Assembly: GCF_004217335.1 (NCBI RefSeq)
Contig: NZ_SHMP01000005.1
Coordinates: 372,001 to 436,000 of the forward strand
Length of the DNA: 64,000 bases
Origin: Natrinema hispanicum
GTDB taxonomy: Archaea; Halobacteriota; Halobacteria; Halobacteriales; Natrialbaceae
Direction: 5' to 3'
Positions 25,366 through 34,685 of the stretch are shown here, piece after piece; position 1 is the stretch's first letter, and each line of letters starts with the position of its first letter. A program made the translations under genes and the position numbers. The notes beneath the pieces were generated by a model that was not told the origin of the DNA, made no database searches, and worked only from the letters and a program-made list of their open reading frames with translations.

Positions 25366-27339
25366 TTAGCGGCCTGCCGGAGAGGGCGTACACATCGTCA
25401 CGTCCCCGTTCGTGTAGACCGTCGCCTGGTCCGGCCGACAGAGCTGTGTCGGGGAGAGGTCTTCAATCCGCGCCGTCTCGTTCGCGTCCGTGACGTACGT
25501 CGCCTCGGTCGATTGTGCCGACCGGTAGACCGTGTAGTCGTGTGCTGCGACGCCACCGTCGGGAACCGTCGCGGTCGTCGTCGATGGATACGCGCCTGTT
25601 CGACTGAACAGCGTCTGATAGGGGTGATCGGTGTGGAGCTGCTGATCGGGGCGGATCTCCTCGCCGTCAGGCGACCCAGTCAGTTCGGCGATCGACTCGG
25701 CCGCAGCGAGTTCCGTCTCGTCGTATGCGAGGCGCTCGTGTTGGTCCGAGAAGACCGGATTCTCGACGTTGCTCTCGACGGCGAGGACCATCGCGCCCGG
25801 ATACACGAGCACGCCAACCAGTAACACAGAGACGACGAGCGAGGGCGTCAGGTTTCCTCGCAACGTCCGTAGCCCGATTGCACCGAGGATGGCCATCGGC
25901 GCATAGAGGAATGCAAACCAGCGCGTCGGGATGAACGTCCGGATGCCGAACATCGGGAACCCGAGAATAAACACCAGCATGAACGCCGCCGCTAGCAGGA
26001 GCGTGAACACCGACTGTTCGGCACGTCGCCTATGGACGACGTACAGACAGCCGACGAACGTGGCACCGAGCAACAGCAGGAAACCGAGGTTGTCCACGTA
26101 GGGCACGACCTGCTCGAGCAGCGTCGGCGCGGCTTCGGCCCCCGCTTTGGCCGTTTCGGACTCGCTCGCGGTGTTGAGGAAGCCAGCGCTGTCCTCGAGC
26201 GTCTGCGTGAAGTAGCTCAGAACCGTCCCCAAAAACGAGTCCTGGTTGTACGGCGTCAGCGACCACACGAAGATCGTCAGTCCGAGATTGAAGACGACGA
26301 GTCCGACGAGGTTGACCGGCTTTTTCGTCCGGAAGACGCTTGTGTCGAGTCGCGTGAGCCCGAACGGGCCGATCACGAACACGAGTTGCGCGATAAACGC
26401 CGCGAGTAACAACACGAGCATGATGAACGTCGACACCTGGTGTGTGAGGATGACGGCGACGCTCAACAACAGGAGCAGCGCGAAGTCCCGGATCGTGTAC
26501 TCGATCCGCATCACGCGGATCAGCGCGTACAACATCGCGAGGAAGAAGACCAGCCCCAGACTCGTAGGGATGATGTGGATTCCCCACCGCGCGACGTGGT
26601 TGCCGAACGCGTAGAGCGCCGTCGCCAGCACCGCCCACCTCGTCGAGACGAGCAAGTTCGTCGTCGCGTAGACGAGCAGGACCGACAGCGGCATCACGAG
26701 GCCAACGGAGAGGTACAACGCGGCGCGAATCGGGACGTCGTACAGCAACGACGAGGCGGCCACTAGCAGGTGGTAGAACGGCGAGCCGTAGTGTTTGTTA
26801 TCGGAGATCGCGCTCAGCGACTGCTCCGTGAGAATCGCGTCGACGAGTTCGCGGTGGGTCCAGATGTCGATCCCGATGTAGCCCGGCGTGGTATAGAGCG
26901 CGGCGAATCGGAAGACGAACGCGAAGCAGACGATCTGGAGCAACAGCAGGCCGGGATGGAGATCGCGATCGTTCGCGAAGACGATCTGGCCGATAACGAG
27001 CGTGCCGACGACACTCGCCAGCCCGAAGAACGCGAGCGTTCGCTCCCCCTGCACGACCGGCAACACGACGAGGCCCGACAGCCCGACGAAGACGACACTC
27101 GGAAGCGCCATCGACACCGACGAGGGAAGCGTCGGAACTGCCCGCGCGTCATCGCGCTGATACAGGGAGACGATATACAGCACACACGCGGTGCCGAGGA
27201 TGACCGGCACGGTCTTGATGTAGATCTGTGACGTGAGAAATCGCAGCGGGAACAACGCCAGCGCGAGCAGGAGTCCAGAGATCGCTGCGACGGTATCGAG
27301 TCGAAACGGCCGCAGCTCCGACAGCGAACTATACTTCAT
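25366..27339 (-). CDS. Polytopic membrane protein, GT-C-like candidate sugar transferase
   Basis: A 657-residue protein with about 13 transmembrane helices and a C-terminal soluble domain (about 525-657). The first large loop after helix 5 reads YIGIDIWTHRELVDAIL, with an acidic residue and WTH motif like the catalytic loop of GT-C transferases. A later long His-containing segment, VARWGIHIIPTSLG, fits the same fold. It is not a close match to AglB (no WWDYG). It overlaps the GT4 gene by 11 bases, so the two form an operon. It may transfer a sugar from polyprenol-P to the glycan outside the membrane; this is inferred. Confidence 0.68.
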   Translation of the reverse strand: MKYSSLSELRPFRLDTVAAISGLLLALALFPLRFLTSQIYIKTVPVILGTACVLYIVSLYQRDDARAVPTLPSSVSMALPSVVFVGLSGLVVLPVVQGERTLAFFGLASVVGTLVIGQIVFANDRDLHPGLLLLQIVCFAFVFRFAALYTTPGYIGIDIWTHRELVDAILTEQSLSAISDNKHYGSPFYHLLVAASSLLYDVPIRAALYLSVGLVMPLSVLLVYATTNLLVSTRWAVLATALYAFGNHVARWGIHIIPTSLGLVFFLAMLYALIRVMRIEYTIRDFALLLLLSVAVILTHQVSTFIMLVLLLAAFIAQLVFVIGPFGLTRLDTSVFRTKKPVNLVGLVVFNLGLTIFVWSLTPYNQDSFLGTVLSYFTQTLEDSAGFLNTASESETAKAGAEAAPTLLEQVVPYVDNLGFLLLLGATFVGCLYVVHRRRAEQSVFTLLLAAAFMLVFILGFPMFGIRTFIPTRWFAFLYAPMAILGAIGLRTLRGNLTPSLVVSVLLVGVLVYPGAMVLAVESNVENPVFSDQHERLAYDETELAAAESIAELTGSPDGEEIRPDQQLHTDHPYQTLFSRTGAYPSTTTATVPDGGVAAHDYTVYRSAQSTEATYVTDANETARIEDLSPTQLCRPDQATVYTNGDVTMCTPSPAGR

Positions 27340-28291
27340 GACTGACCCCCGTCGGATAGCTCGTCCCGCCGTCCCTGTCTAACACTCGTCGATACAGCCC
27401 GTGGAGACGCTCACCGAGTGTGTCGACGGAAAGTCCGTCGATCGACTCGCGGGCGTCGGATCGGCCGCCGTCTTCGATGGCCCGCTCTAAGCCGCCGAGG
27501 AGCGCACCGTCGTTGTCACTGACGGTACAGTTCGTCAGGCCGCGAATCGTCTCGCGGACGAAGCCGACGTCGGTCGAGACGACTGGCAGGTTACACGCGG
27601 CGGCTTCCTTGACGACCATCGGGCCGCTCTCGCGTTTCGACGTGACCAGGAGGACGTCGCTCGCGTTCATGTAGTAGGGTATCTCGTCGTGATCGACGCC
27701 GGAAACCGTCCGCAGCTCGAGGTCGACGTCGGCTTGCTGGACGAGGCGGCGAGCGCGCGGGTAGTCCTTCACCGAACGGGTCCGGTCGTACGGGAAGAGT
27801 GCGATCGGCTGCTCGGTTTCCCAGCCGAGGTACTCGCGGGCGTCCGCCCGCGCTATCGGCCGAAACAGGTCGGTGTCGACGCCGAACGGAATCAGTTCGT
27901 GGTCGGTCTCGAGGTCGCGAGACATGACCCGGCTCGGCACGATCGCGGCGTCCGCCCGGCGGGCACCGTATCGGCTGCACGAGCGCAGCCACGCCCGGTC
28001 GCTCATGAGGTCCGTCCCCCACAGGGTGAGCACCACTGGCCGGGTCGGCTGGGCGAGCGCGAACGGGGCGACGAGCCCGTAGTTCGCGTGTACCAGATCG
28101 TACGACGACGACCGGACCGCCGAGAGCACGGTCGCGTAGTATCGTGCGTAATCCGCCGGCGACCGACCCGAATCGCCGCTGTGTTCGCCAGGCACCTCGA
28201 GAACCGTACAGTCGACGCCGCGCGCTTCGAGCGCGGAAACTTGCTGGTCGAAAAACGGTCGTGGCGACGTGACCAGTTGGAGTACCTTCAT
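27329..28291 (-). CDS. Family 4 glycosyltransferase
   Basis: A 320-residue GT-B enzyme. The N-terminal half carries LVTSPRPFFDQQVSAL, HANYGLVAPFAL and LWGTDLM. The C-terminal half carries IPFGVDTDLFRP and the E-x7-E-type nucleotide-sugar motif ESGPMVVKEAAA, followed by PVVSTDVG. It should build part of the surface glycan from a nucleotide sugar. It overlaps the DUF354 gene by four bases upstream and the GT-C-like gene by 11 bases downstream, giving a three-gene operon. A decayed copy of its C-terminus lies at 36797-36970. The sugar is unknown. Confidence 0.88.
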   Translation of the reverse strand: MKVLQLVTSPRPFFDQQVSALEARGVDCTVLEVPGEHSGDSGRSPADYARYYATVLSAVRSSSYDLVHANYGLVAPFALAQPTRPVVLTLWGTDLMSDRAWLRSCSRYGARRADAAIVPSRVMSRDLETDHELIPFGVDTDLFRPIARADAREYLGWETEQPIALFPYDRTRSVKDYPRARRLVQQADVDLELRTVSGVDHDEIPYYMNASDVLLVTSKRESGPMVVKEAAACNLPVVSTDVGFVRETIRGLTNCTVSDNDGALLGGLERAIEDGGRSDARESIDGLSVDTLGERLHGLYRRVLDRDGGTSYPTGVSHEV

Positions 28292-29361
28292 GGATGATCC
28301 GGATTCGGCACAGGAGTCGCTCGACCGGACGTGCGGGCCTGCGCGAGCGTTTCGACCTGCCGAACGACGAGCTCCGTTACGTCGATCCGATCCGCAAGCA
28401 GGCGCTCACGACGTCGGTCCCACGTTTCGGCGGGCTCCTCGACGACCGAAACGGCCTGCTCGAGCCCGCGTGCGTGTCTCTCTTCATCAGTGTACTCGAA
28501 TAGCAGGCCATACTCCTCCTCGAGTTCCACCGTGTAGCCAAGCGAGAGCGGGTTCACGTAGACCGCTGGCGTGCCGAGCACGGCGGCTTCCGCCGCGGTC
28601 GTCGCGCCTTCGCTCAGCACGACGTCGGCGTATACGAGCAGGTCGTGCATCCGGTCCGGCGAGGTCTCGAACTGGTACGACGCGAGCTCGGACGGCGGCA
28701 CCCCTTCGGCGGTCAGCAGGACGTGTAGGCCCGCGTCTTCGAGTCGATCGATGACTGCTCGGGGGTCGTCGAATCCGCCGTGGCCGACGTCGTGGGAGGC
28801 GTCCCAGCTACTGAGTCGAACGACGGCGAAGGATGTCTCGGTGTCTAATCCGACTTCCTCGAGAACGGTCGGATCGGGCTCGAACCGATCCGGGTGGAGG
28901 TAGGCGAGTTCGTGATAGCCCGGATACGTCACCTGTTTCGCGCCGATCTCGTCGCGATAGCACGCCGGTGTGGAGATCGTGTCCGCGAACGGATAGGCGA
29001 GTTTCGTGATGAGGGTCGCGTGTTCGGTGTCGTAGAAGACGAGGCTCTTCGCGCTCGTCACCGACGCGACGTGGGCGGCGGCGACGCCGCCGATCGCCGT
29101 GATCACGTCCGGATCGATCCGCCGTGCCCGTCGGAGAAGTCGCAACTCGTAGGTCGCCTGCACCGCCGCCAGCGAGACCAGCGAGTCGGATTCGCCGGCA
29201 AGCACCTCGTGGTCGATGTCGTACGCCTCGAGGAGTTGGACGGCGACATCGCTCTCGCGAGCGAAGACGTGGACCTCGTGTCCCCGTGCCTCGAGTTCCG
29301 CAATCGGGTGCCGGAAGAAGTGGACGTGTCCGGGATGCTGGATCGTGATCATCACGCGCAT
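28288..29361 (-). CDS. DUF354-family protein (GT-B-like, UDP-sugar epimerase-like)
   Basis: A 357-residue protein starting MRVMITIQHPGHVHFFRH, the signature N-terminus of DUF354, with two Rossmann-like halves as in UDP-GlcNAc 2-epimerase and GT-B enzymes. The C-terminal half has SEGATTAAEAAVLGTPAVY, a nucleotide-sugar-binding-like motif. The family is archaeal and found in glycan clusters; its reaction is not established. It is first in the operon with GT4 and the GT-C-like gene. A gap of 117 bases separates it from the sugar dehydrogenase upstream, so it may be cotranscribed with that gene as well. Confidence 0.82.
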   Translation of the reverse strand: MRVMITIQHPGHVHFFRHPIAELEARGHEVHVFARESDVAVQLLEAYDIDHEVLAGESDSLVSLAAVQATYELRLLRRARRIDPDVITAIGGVAAAHVASVTSAKSLVFYDTEHATLITKLAYPFADTISTPACYRDEIGAKQVTYPGYHELAYLHPDRFEPDPTVLEEVGLDTETSFAVVRLSSWDASHDVGHGGFDDPRAVIDRLEDAGLHVLLTAEGVPPSELASYQFETSPDRMHDLLVYADVVLSEGATTAAEAAVLGTPAVYVNPLSLGYTVELEEEYGLLFEYTDEERHARGLEQAVSVVEEPAETWDRRRERLLADRIDVTELVVRQVETLAQARTSGRATPVPNPDHP

Positions 29362-29478
29362 CGGCGATCCACCTCTGCGGGGGGCTGTCGGCTCGAGACG
29401 GGGCCTGCCTCCGAGGGTGCTTGGCTTCCCGTCCGGGCGACGACCGTCTCGAATCCGTACCGCTGGTCTGTCATCCCC

Positions 29479-30879
29479 TCACAACCCCCGGTAGACGAAT
29501 CCCGCATCGACGGCCGCGTCTTCGTCGATCGTGCCGGTCACGTCGATTAGCGCGGGCTCGTCCGTGAGTTGGCTCGCCACCGCCGGAAGGTCAAGGTGCT
29601 CGAACTCCGCGTGCGGCGTCGCGAGCAAGACCGCGTCGAATCCCTCGAACGAGAGCCGATCCTGCACGTCGATGCCGAACGCGTCGCGAGCCGCGTCGTC
29701 GTCAGCAAACGGGTCGAATCCCTCGATATCGATGTCGTACTCCCGAAGCTCGTCGATGACGTTGTTGATCTTCGAACTGCGGATGTCGCCGACGCCCGGT
29801 TTGTACGAAAGTCCCAACACCAGAATGCGACTCTCGCGGAGCGTCTTGTGACACTGATTGAGGGCCTTGATCGTCAGCTCGGCGACGTGGTCGGGCACCG
29901 ACTCGTTGACCTGCCGACCCGTCTGCATGAGTTCGGGCTCGAAGCCCTCCTTGGCCGATCGGTACGCGAAGAAGTACGGATCGACCGGGATGCAGTGGCC
30001 GCCGACCAGCCCCGGTCGGTAGTCGTGGAAATTCCACTTCGTGCCCGCAGCCTCGAGGACGGCCTGTCCGTCGACGTCCATCTGATCGAGCGCCATCGAG
30101 AGCTCGTTGACGAACGCGATGTTGAGATCTCGCTGGGCGTTCTCGACGACTTTGCAGGCTTCGGCGACCTCGATCGACGGGGCGCGATGGACGCCCGCGT
30201 CGACGATAGACTCGTACAGCGTCGCCACGTCCTCGAGTACGGTCTCGTTCTGGGCGCTGACGACTTTGACGACGTCTGCGAGCCCGTGTTCCTCGTCGCC
30301 CGGTGTTGCGCGCTCCGGGGAGTAGCCGATGAAGAAGTCCTCGGTTGCGGTCAGTCCGGACGCGTCTTCGAGCGCCGGCACGAGCACGTCGCGTGTCGTG
30401 CCTGGATAGACCGTCGACTCGAGGACGACAGTCGTCTCGGGGGCCATCTTCGAACCGACGGTGGTCGCCGCGCTCTCGACGTAGCCGAGGTCCGGTCGCT
30501 CGTCGTCGTCGATCGGCGTCGGTACGGCGATGATGACGTAGTCGGCCTCGGAGATCGCGGTCGCATCGGTCGTATAGGAGATCTCACCGTCCTGGATCGC
30601 TTCGTCGGAGAGGTCGCCGGTCGTGTCGATCCCTCGCTGGAGTCGGTCGACCGTCACGTCGTCGACGTCGTATCCGATGACGCGGTAGTCCGACTGCGCG
30701 AACCCGACTGCAAGCGGCAGTCCGACGTAGCCCAATCCGACGACACAGATCGTCGCTTCGCGCGTTGTCCGCTCCGTCTCGTGCTCGAGGCTGGTATTCT
30801 CACCGCTCGATTCGGCCTCGTACTGGCCGCTCGCTTGCTCGTCCGATTGCGTCTCCGTATCGCTGATTATCGTGGTCAT
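29479..30879 (-). CDS. Nucleotide-sugar dehydrogenase (UDP-glucose/UDP-ManNAc dehydrogenase family)
   Basis: A 466-residue NAD-dependent enzyme that oxidises the C6 hydroxyl of a UDP-sugar to a carboxylate. After a 40-residue acidic N-terminal extension comes VVGLGYVGLPLAVGFAQ (NAD loop, near residue 47). The central domain has the catalytic Cys in GGHCIPVDPYF (Cys296), and the C-terminal UDP-binding domain has SYKPGVGDIRSSK. The length and KPGVGDIR motif resemble WecC-type (ManNAc) enzymes, though haloarchaeal AglM uses UDP-glucose. It would supply uronic acid for the glycan made by the downstream genes. Confidence 0.9.
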   Translation of the reverse strand: MTTIISDTETQSDEQASGQYEAESSGENTSLEHETERTTREATICVVGLGYVGLPLAVGFAQSDYRVIGYDVDDVTVDRLQRGIDTTGDLSDEAIQDGEISYTTDATAISEADYVIIAVPTPIDDDERPDLGYVESAATTVGSKMAPETTVVLESTVYPGTTRDVLVPALEDASGLTATEDFFIGYSPERATPGDEEHGLADVVKVVSAQNETVLEDVATLYESIVDAGVHRAPSIEVAEACKVVENAQRDLNIAFVNELSMALDQMDVDGQAVLEAAGTKWNFHDYRPGLVGGHCIPVDPYFFAYRSAKEGFEPELMQTGRQVNESVPDHVAELTIKALNQCHKTLRESRILVLGLSYKPGVGDIRSSKINNVIDELREYDIDIEGFDPFADDDAARDAFGIDVQDRLSFEGFDAVLLATPHAEFEHLDLPAVASQLTDEPALIDVTGTIDEDAAVDAGFVYRGL

Positions 30880-31234
30880 GGGTGGTGCGTTGTCGCTGGA
30901 CCGTCACACGACCGAGTGCGACGGTGACTGTTCGGAACTGTCGGGCCCGCGATCGGCGGCCCGTGCTACAAACTCGGCAAGTCGGTGTCGGGGGATTACT
31001 ATACCGCGGATAAACGGGTGCAAGTGTCTCGCACAGTGAAACCGAGCGGCAACTGGCGCTGCCAGCAGCATATCCCGGTTGACGGCTGGACGCCGGGATG
31101 AGCGCTTAAATCGTTGTTAAACGCTCCTATACGGATTCATAATGAAGGTCACGGGAGCTGGATCTCCGGTGCGGTCGGCGAGGTCACGTCCACCGTGACT
31201 CGGTCAGCCCGGCCGCAGCAGAACCGCGTCAATC
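30880..31234. other. Divergent promoter region
   Basis: A 355-base region between the sugar dehydrogenase and the divergent HTH gene. TATA-like elements include TTACTATA near 30997, and CTTAAATCG and CCTATACGG near 31105-31135. No gene is supported; the only plus-strand frame from an ATG at 31142 stops after 18 codons. Confidence 0.45.
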
Positions 31235-31870
31235 ATGGTGTCACATTCCCCGCCCGGAGTCAGAGCCCAGCTCGCATCGATTCATAGCATCGTCTCGATC
31301 GATATGGGTCTGGCTTCACCTCACCAGGGCGTCCACGCGAGTCCCTTGCGGACAGGTAGTCTCTGGATCGGTAGTCGATCTGGCGACCCGTTGCAACTGC
31401 TTCGCACGACATCATTCGGGGATGTCGCTCTGATCGCGGTTCTCTTCGTGCTCATCAGTGTGCTCATCGGGATTCGCACGGCGGACGTGTTGTCGGAACA
31501 CGAACTCGAGATTTCGTCGCTCCCGCTCGTCGCGAAGACGGCAGGCGATACAGCGGACGCAGCTCATGCACACACTGACACTCCTCGGGCGTACGAATCG
31601 TATCTATCGCCCGAGACACCGCCGCAACTCCTGAGTGACGAAGGAAAAGTCGTCCGGCTGCTGGTCGCGAATCACGGCCGGGTTCGCCAACACCGGATCG
31701 CAGACGAGACGGGCTGGTCGAAGTCGAAAGTGAGCCGCATCTGCTCACAGATGCACGCCGACGGCACGATCGAAAAGCGATCGGTGGGTCGGGAAAACGT
31801 CATCGTCTTTGCCGACCACCCGGCCGACGACGAGCCGCAGTCGGACGACGTCGGAAATCCGCTTCCGTAA
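31235..31870 (+). CDS. Membrane-anchored winged-helix transcriptional regulator
   Basis: A 211-residue protein. A poorly conserved N-terminus (about 1-65) precedes one transmembrane helix (about 67-87, VALIAVLFVLISVLIGI). A C-terminal winged-helix domain (about 128-190) has the classic LLVANHGRVRQHRIADETGWSKSKVSR arrangement and a wing GTIEKRSVGRENVI. It is MarR-like and fits the haloarchaeal DUF7343 HTH class. It is divergent from the sugar dehydrogenase and could control it. ATG 31304 is an alternative start that would remove 23 residues. Confidence 0.78.
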   Translation: MVSHSPPGVRAQLASIHSIVSIDMGLASPHQGVHASPLRTGSLWIGSRSGDPLQLLRTTSFGDVALIAVLFVLISVLIGIRTADVLSEHELEISSLPLVAKTAGDTADAAHAHTDTPRAYESYLSPETPPQLLSDEGKVVRLLVANHGRVRQHRIADETGWSKSKVSRICSQMHADGTIEKRSVGRENVIVFADHPADDEPQSDDVGNPLP

Positions 31871-32464
31871 GTATCCTCCCCGTTGACATCCACAATTGCA
31901 CCAACTGGAACGCGGTCGATGTCGCCGAGCCATCGTGCGACGATGGCGACCAGTTCTGTCGACCGTGTTTCGACTTCTAGCGACCAGAGCGTGGTTTACT
32001 CCGTTCGTAAACCGATCGACGAGCCGTCCAGTACGTCGGTCTGACGCTGTGACTCCGTCTCGAGCGGACGCCACTGCGGCATGTTACCGGCTCGAAGCAG
32101 TTGCGAACCCGATCCGAATGGGGATCACGCAAACGCCGTGTGCCGCTGGGACAGAGAACGAAGCGAGCCGTGAAAATTGTGAAACCGAACACGGATTACA
32201 CAGTCGATAGCTCGCGTCGCGTTCGTGGTACCGTCTTATTCGTGGTATAGTAATGGCCGCTGTTGTCCGTAGTGGAAGTGACGCCCGGTCCGACAGCAGA
32301 GCGCGGACGGGTTCGACGATACCAATGACACGGAACAGTACTGCACTCACCGCAGCGGTCTCGAGCCGACTCGATACGTCCGTCACAACCGTCGATTGCC
32401 CCGCCGCAGGCGACACAGTCGATGCGGCGTGGTCGCCGGCCGTACAGCCGGAGGTGATCGGCTG
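31871..32464. other. Intergenic region before glmS
   Basis: A 594-base region without a convincing gene apart from a small frame abutting glmS. A 104-codon plus-strand frame (31896-32210) is Arg-rich and unlike haloarchaeal proteins. A TATA-like GGTATAGTAA lies near 32243-32252. Confidence 0.4.
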
Positions 32465-32465
32465 A
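32325..32465 (+). CDS. Small open frame overlapping glmS start
   Basis: A 46-codon frame from the ATG at 32325 (or 70 codons from 32253) whose stop overlaps the glmS ATG (TGATG). The overlap is typical of translational coupling. The composition is Thr/Ala/Asp-rich and haloarchaeal-like near its end, but no family is recognised. A TATA-like GGTATAGTAA at 32243-32252 could drive it and glmS together. It could equally be non-coding leader. Confidence 0.25.
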   Translation: MTRNSTALTAAVSSRLDTSVTTVDCPAAGDTVDAAWSPAVQPEVIG

Positions 32466-34273
32466 TGTGCGGCATTATCGCGCGGATCGGTCACGGGAAC
32501 GCAGCGGAGACGCTCCTCTCGGGGCTCGAGAACCTCGAGTACCGGGGCTACGACTCGGCAGGCATTGCCGTCCAAAACGGCTCCGGCGTCAAGGTCCACA
32601 AATGTTCGGGCGAAGTGTCCGACCTCAAATCGGCGTTGAGTACCCAGCCGCACGGAAACATGGGGATCGGCCACACTCGCTGGAGTACCCACGGCCCGCC
32701 GACCGACGAGAACGCCCATCCGCATACGGACACGGCAGGTGACGTCGCAGTCGTCCACAACGGCGTCATCGACAACTACGACGAACTCCGGGTAGACCTC
32801 CAGGAGAAGGGCCACGAGTTCGACAGCGACACCGACACGGAAGTCATCCCACACCTCATCGATGAGTACCGGGACGCAACCGGTGACACCGAACAGGCCG
32901 TTCGCCGAGCCGTCGACACGCTCGAGGGGAGCTACGCGATCGCAGCAATCGTCGACGGTGAAGAAGCCGTCTACGCCGCACGGAAAGGGTCGCCGCTCGT
33001 CCTCGGACTCGATGAGGAAGAGTGGTTCCTCGCCAGCGACGTCCCGGCGTTCCTCGATCACACCGACGAGGTGATCTACCTCGAGGACGGCGATCTGGTG
33101 GTCCTCGAGCCTGACTCCTACTGTATCACCGATCTCGACGGGAATCCGATCGAGCGGTCGGTCGACACCGTCGACTGGGACCCCGAGGATGCAGGAAAGG
33201 GCGAGTACGACCACTACATGTTAAAGGAGATCCACAACCAGCCGACCTCCCTCGCCAACACGATCGAAGGCCGGGTCGAGGACGGCGACGTTGCGTTCGA
33301 GGACCTCCCGTCAGGGACGTTCGACGGGATCGAGTCCGTCCAGTTCGTCGCCTGCGGGACGTCGTATCACGCGGCGATGTACGGCAGCCAGCTGGTCCGC
33401 GAGGCCGGGATTGGGGCCGACGTGCTCCGGGCCAGCGAGTACGAGTCGACGACCGCGCCGGTCGACGACACCACGCTCACCGTCGCAGTCACACAAAGTG
33501 GCGAGACTGCCGATACCCTCGATGCGCTCCGAACCGCGGCCGACCGCGGCGCGCGAACCCTCGCAGTCACCAACGTCGTCGGTTCGACAGCCGCCCGCGA
33601 AGCCGACGACGCGGTCTACATCCGCGCCGGCCCGGAGGTCGGTGTTGCCGCGACGAAGACTTACTCCTCGCAGGCGGTTACGCTCGCGCTCCTCTCCCAG
33701 CGAATCGCCGGTGACGTTCCGGATGCGACCCCCGCAGACGACCGAGCGGCGATGCTCGAGACGCTTGCAGACCTGCCACAGCACGTCGAGACCGTCCTCG
33801 AGTCGACCTGCGCCGAGACGCTTGCTCGGGACACCCTCGACAGCGAGTCGTTCTTCTTCATCGGCAGCGGCCACGGTCACTCCGTCGCGCTCGAGGGTGC
33901 GCTGAAGTTCAAGGAGATCACCTACGAGCACGCGGAAGGGTTCGCCGCCGGCGAACTCAAACACGGGCCGCTGGCGCTCGTGACCGAGGAGACGCCGCTG
34001 TTCGCGGTCTACACGAGCAGCGACGACGAGAAGACAAAGACGAACGCGATCGAGGCCAAATCCCGCGGTGCGCCGATCATCGCCGTCGGACCCGACGACC
34101 ATCCCCTCGTCGACATCGCCGACGCACATCTGTCGGTGCCCGAGACCCACCCCGTCTGGGCTGGACTGCTCGCGAACGTCCAGTTGCAGTTGCTGTCCTA
34201 CCACGCTGCGAAACAGCTCGAGCGGCCGATCGACAAACCACGCAATCTCGCGAAAAGTGTGACGGTCGAATGA
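32465..34273 (+). CDS. glmS: Glutamine--fructose-6-phosphate transaminase (isomerizing)
   Basis: A 602-residue GlmS. The glutaminase domain begins MCGIIARIGHG, so Cys2 is the nucleophile after Met removal. It has the EYRGYDSAGI, GHTRWSTHG and HNGVIDNY motifs. Two SIS domains (about 280-430 and 450-590) carry VACGTSYHA, TQSGETADT, and the C-terminal KPRNLAKSVTVE signature. It makes glucosamine-6-phosphate, the entry to UDP-GlcNAc and thus to surface glycans. The start is fixed by the need for Cys2. It is the right edge of the glycan island. Confidence 0.95.
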   Translation: MCGIIARIGHGNAAETLLSGLENLEYRGYDSAGIAVQNGSGVKVHKCSGEVSDLKSALSTQPHGNMGIGHTRWSTHGPPTDENAHPHTDTAGDVAVVHNGVIDNYDELRVDLQEKGHEFDSDTDTEVIPHLIDEYRDATGDTEQAVRRAVDTLEGSYAIAAIVDGEEAVYAARKGSPLVLGLDEEEWFLASDVPAFLDHTDEVIYLEDGDLVVLEPDSYCITDLDGNPIERSVDTVDWDPEDAGKGEYDHYMLKEIHNQPTSLANTIEGRVEDGDVAFEDLPSGTFDGIESVQFVACGTSYHAAMYGSQLVREAGIGADVLRASEYESTTAPVDDTTLTVAVTQSGETADTLDALRTAADRGARTLAVTNVVGSTAAREADDAVYIRAGPEVGVAATKTYSSQAVTLALLSQRIAGDVPDATPADDRAAMLETLADLPQHVETVLESTCAETLARDTLDSESFFFIGSGHGHSVALEGALKFKEITYEHAEGFAAGELKHGPLALVTEETPLFAVYTSSDDEKTKTNAIEAKSRGAPIIAVGPDDHPLVDIADAHLSVPETHPVWAGLLANVQLQLLSYHAAKQLERPIDKPRNLAKSVTVE

Positions 34274-34685
34274 TCGGCTCGTCTCACAGCTAACGTTTTT
34301 TCGCGGTCAGTTCGACGCTGCCGGTTCACGTCTCGAAGCCGCGCATAGCGTTCCATGAGCGAAGCAGGAGCGACACGACGGAGAGACCGCTCTCGCATCA
34401 CGATCTGATAGGCTCTTCTCTGGATGGCCCTCATCGTTCCGCTTAGCCCCAGTGTTCCGACTCAGCACACGACGAGGCAGTCCAAAGGAAGACGCCTCGA
34501 GCAAGGCAACGGGAAAGTTGAGACCACACCGGGTTTAGCGGACCTGTAATGCGCGATATCGGGCGAATCAGTGACTAGTTCGGCTTCGAATCTCCTCTCA
34601 ATCGCCCCCTGTCGAACTGCCAACTAATCTACCAACGAAATCAGTTTATGAAGACACCTCATAGATCTGGAAAATTAATGCGAAC
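34274..34685. other. 412-base gap after glmS
   Basis: It contains the glmS terminator T-tract. Several short frames (for example 34307-34504 on the minus strand) are Arg/Ser-rich and unconvincing. Composition becomes AT-richer toward the right. No repeat or transposase motif is recognisable. Confidence 0.4.
34296..34301 (+). terminator. T-tract terminator after glmS
   Basis: A run of six T lies 22 bases past the glmS stop in a GC-rich context, the form of a haloarchaeal intrinsic terminator. Confidence 0.45.

Noticed and set aside
29569..30927. 452-codon plus-strand frame over the nucleotide-sugar dehydrogenase
   Set aside because: The minus strand has the full NAD, catalytic Cys and UDP motifs; the plus-strand frame has none.
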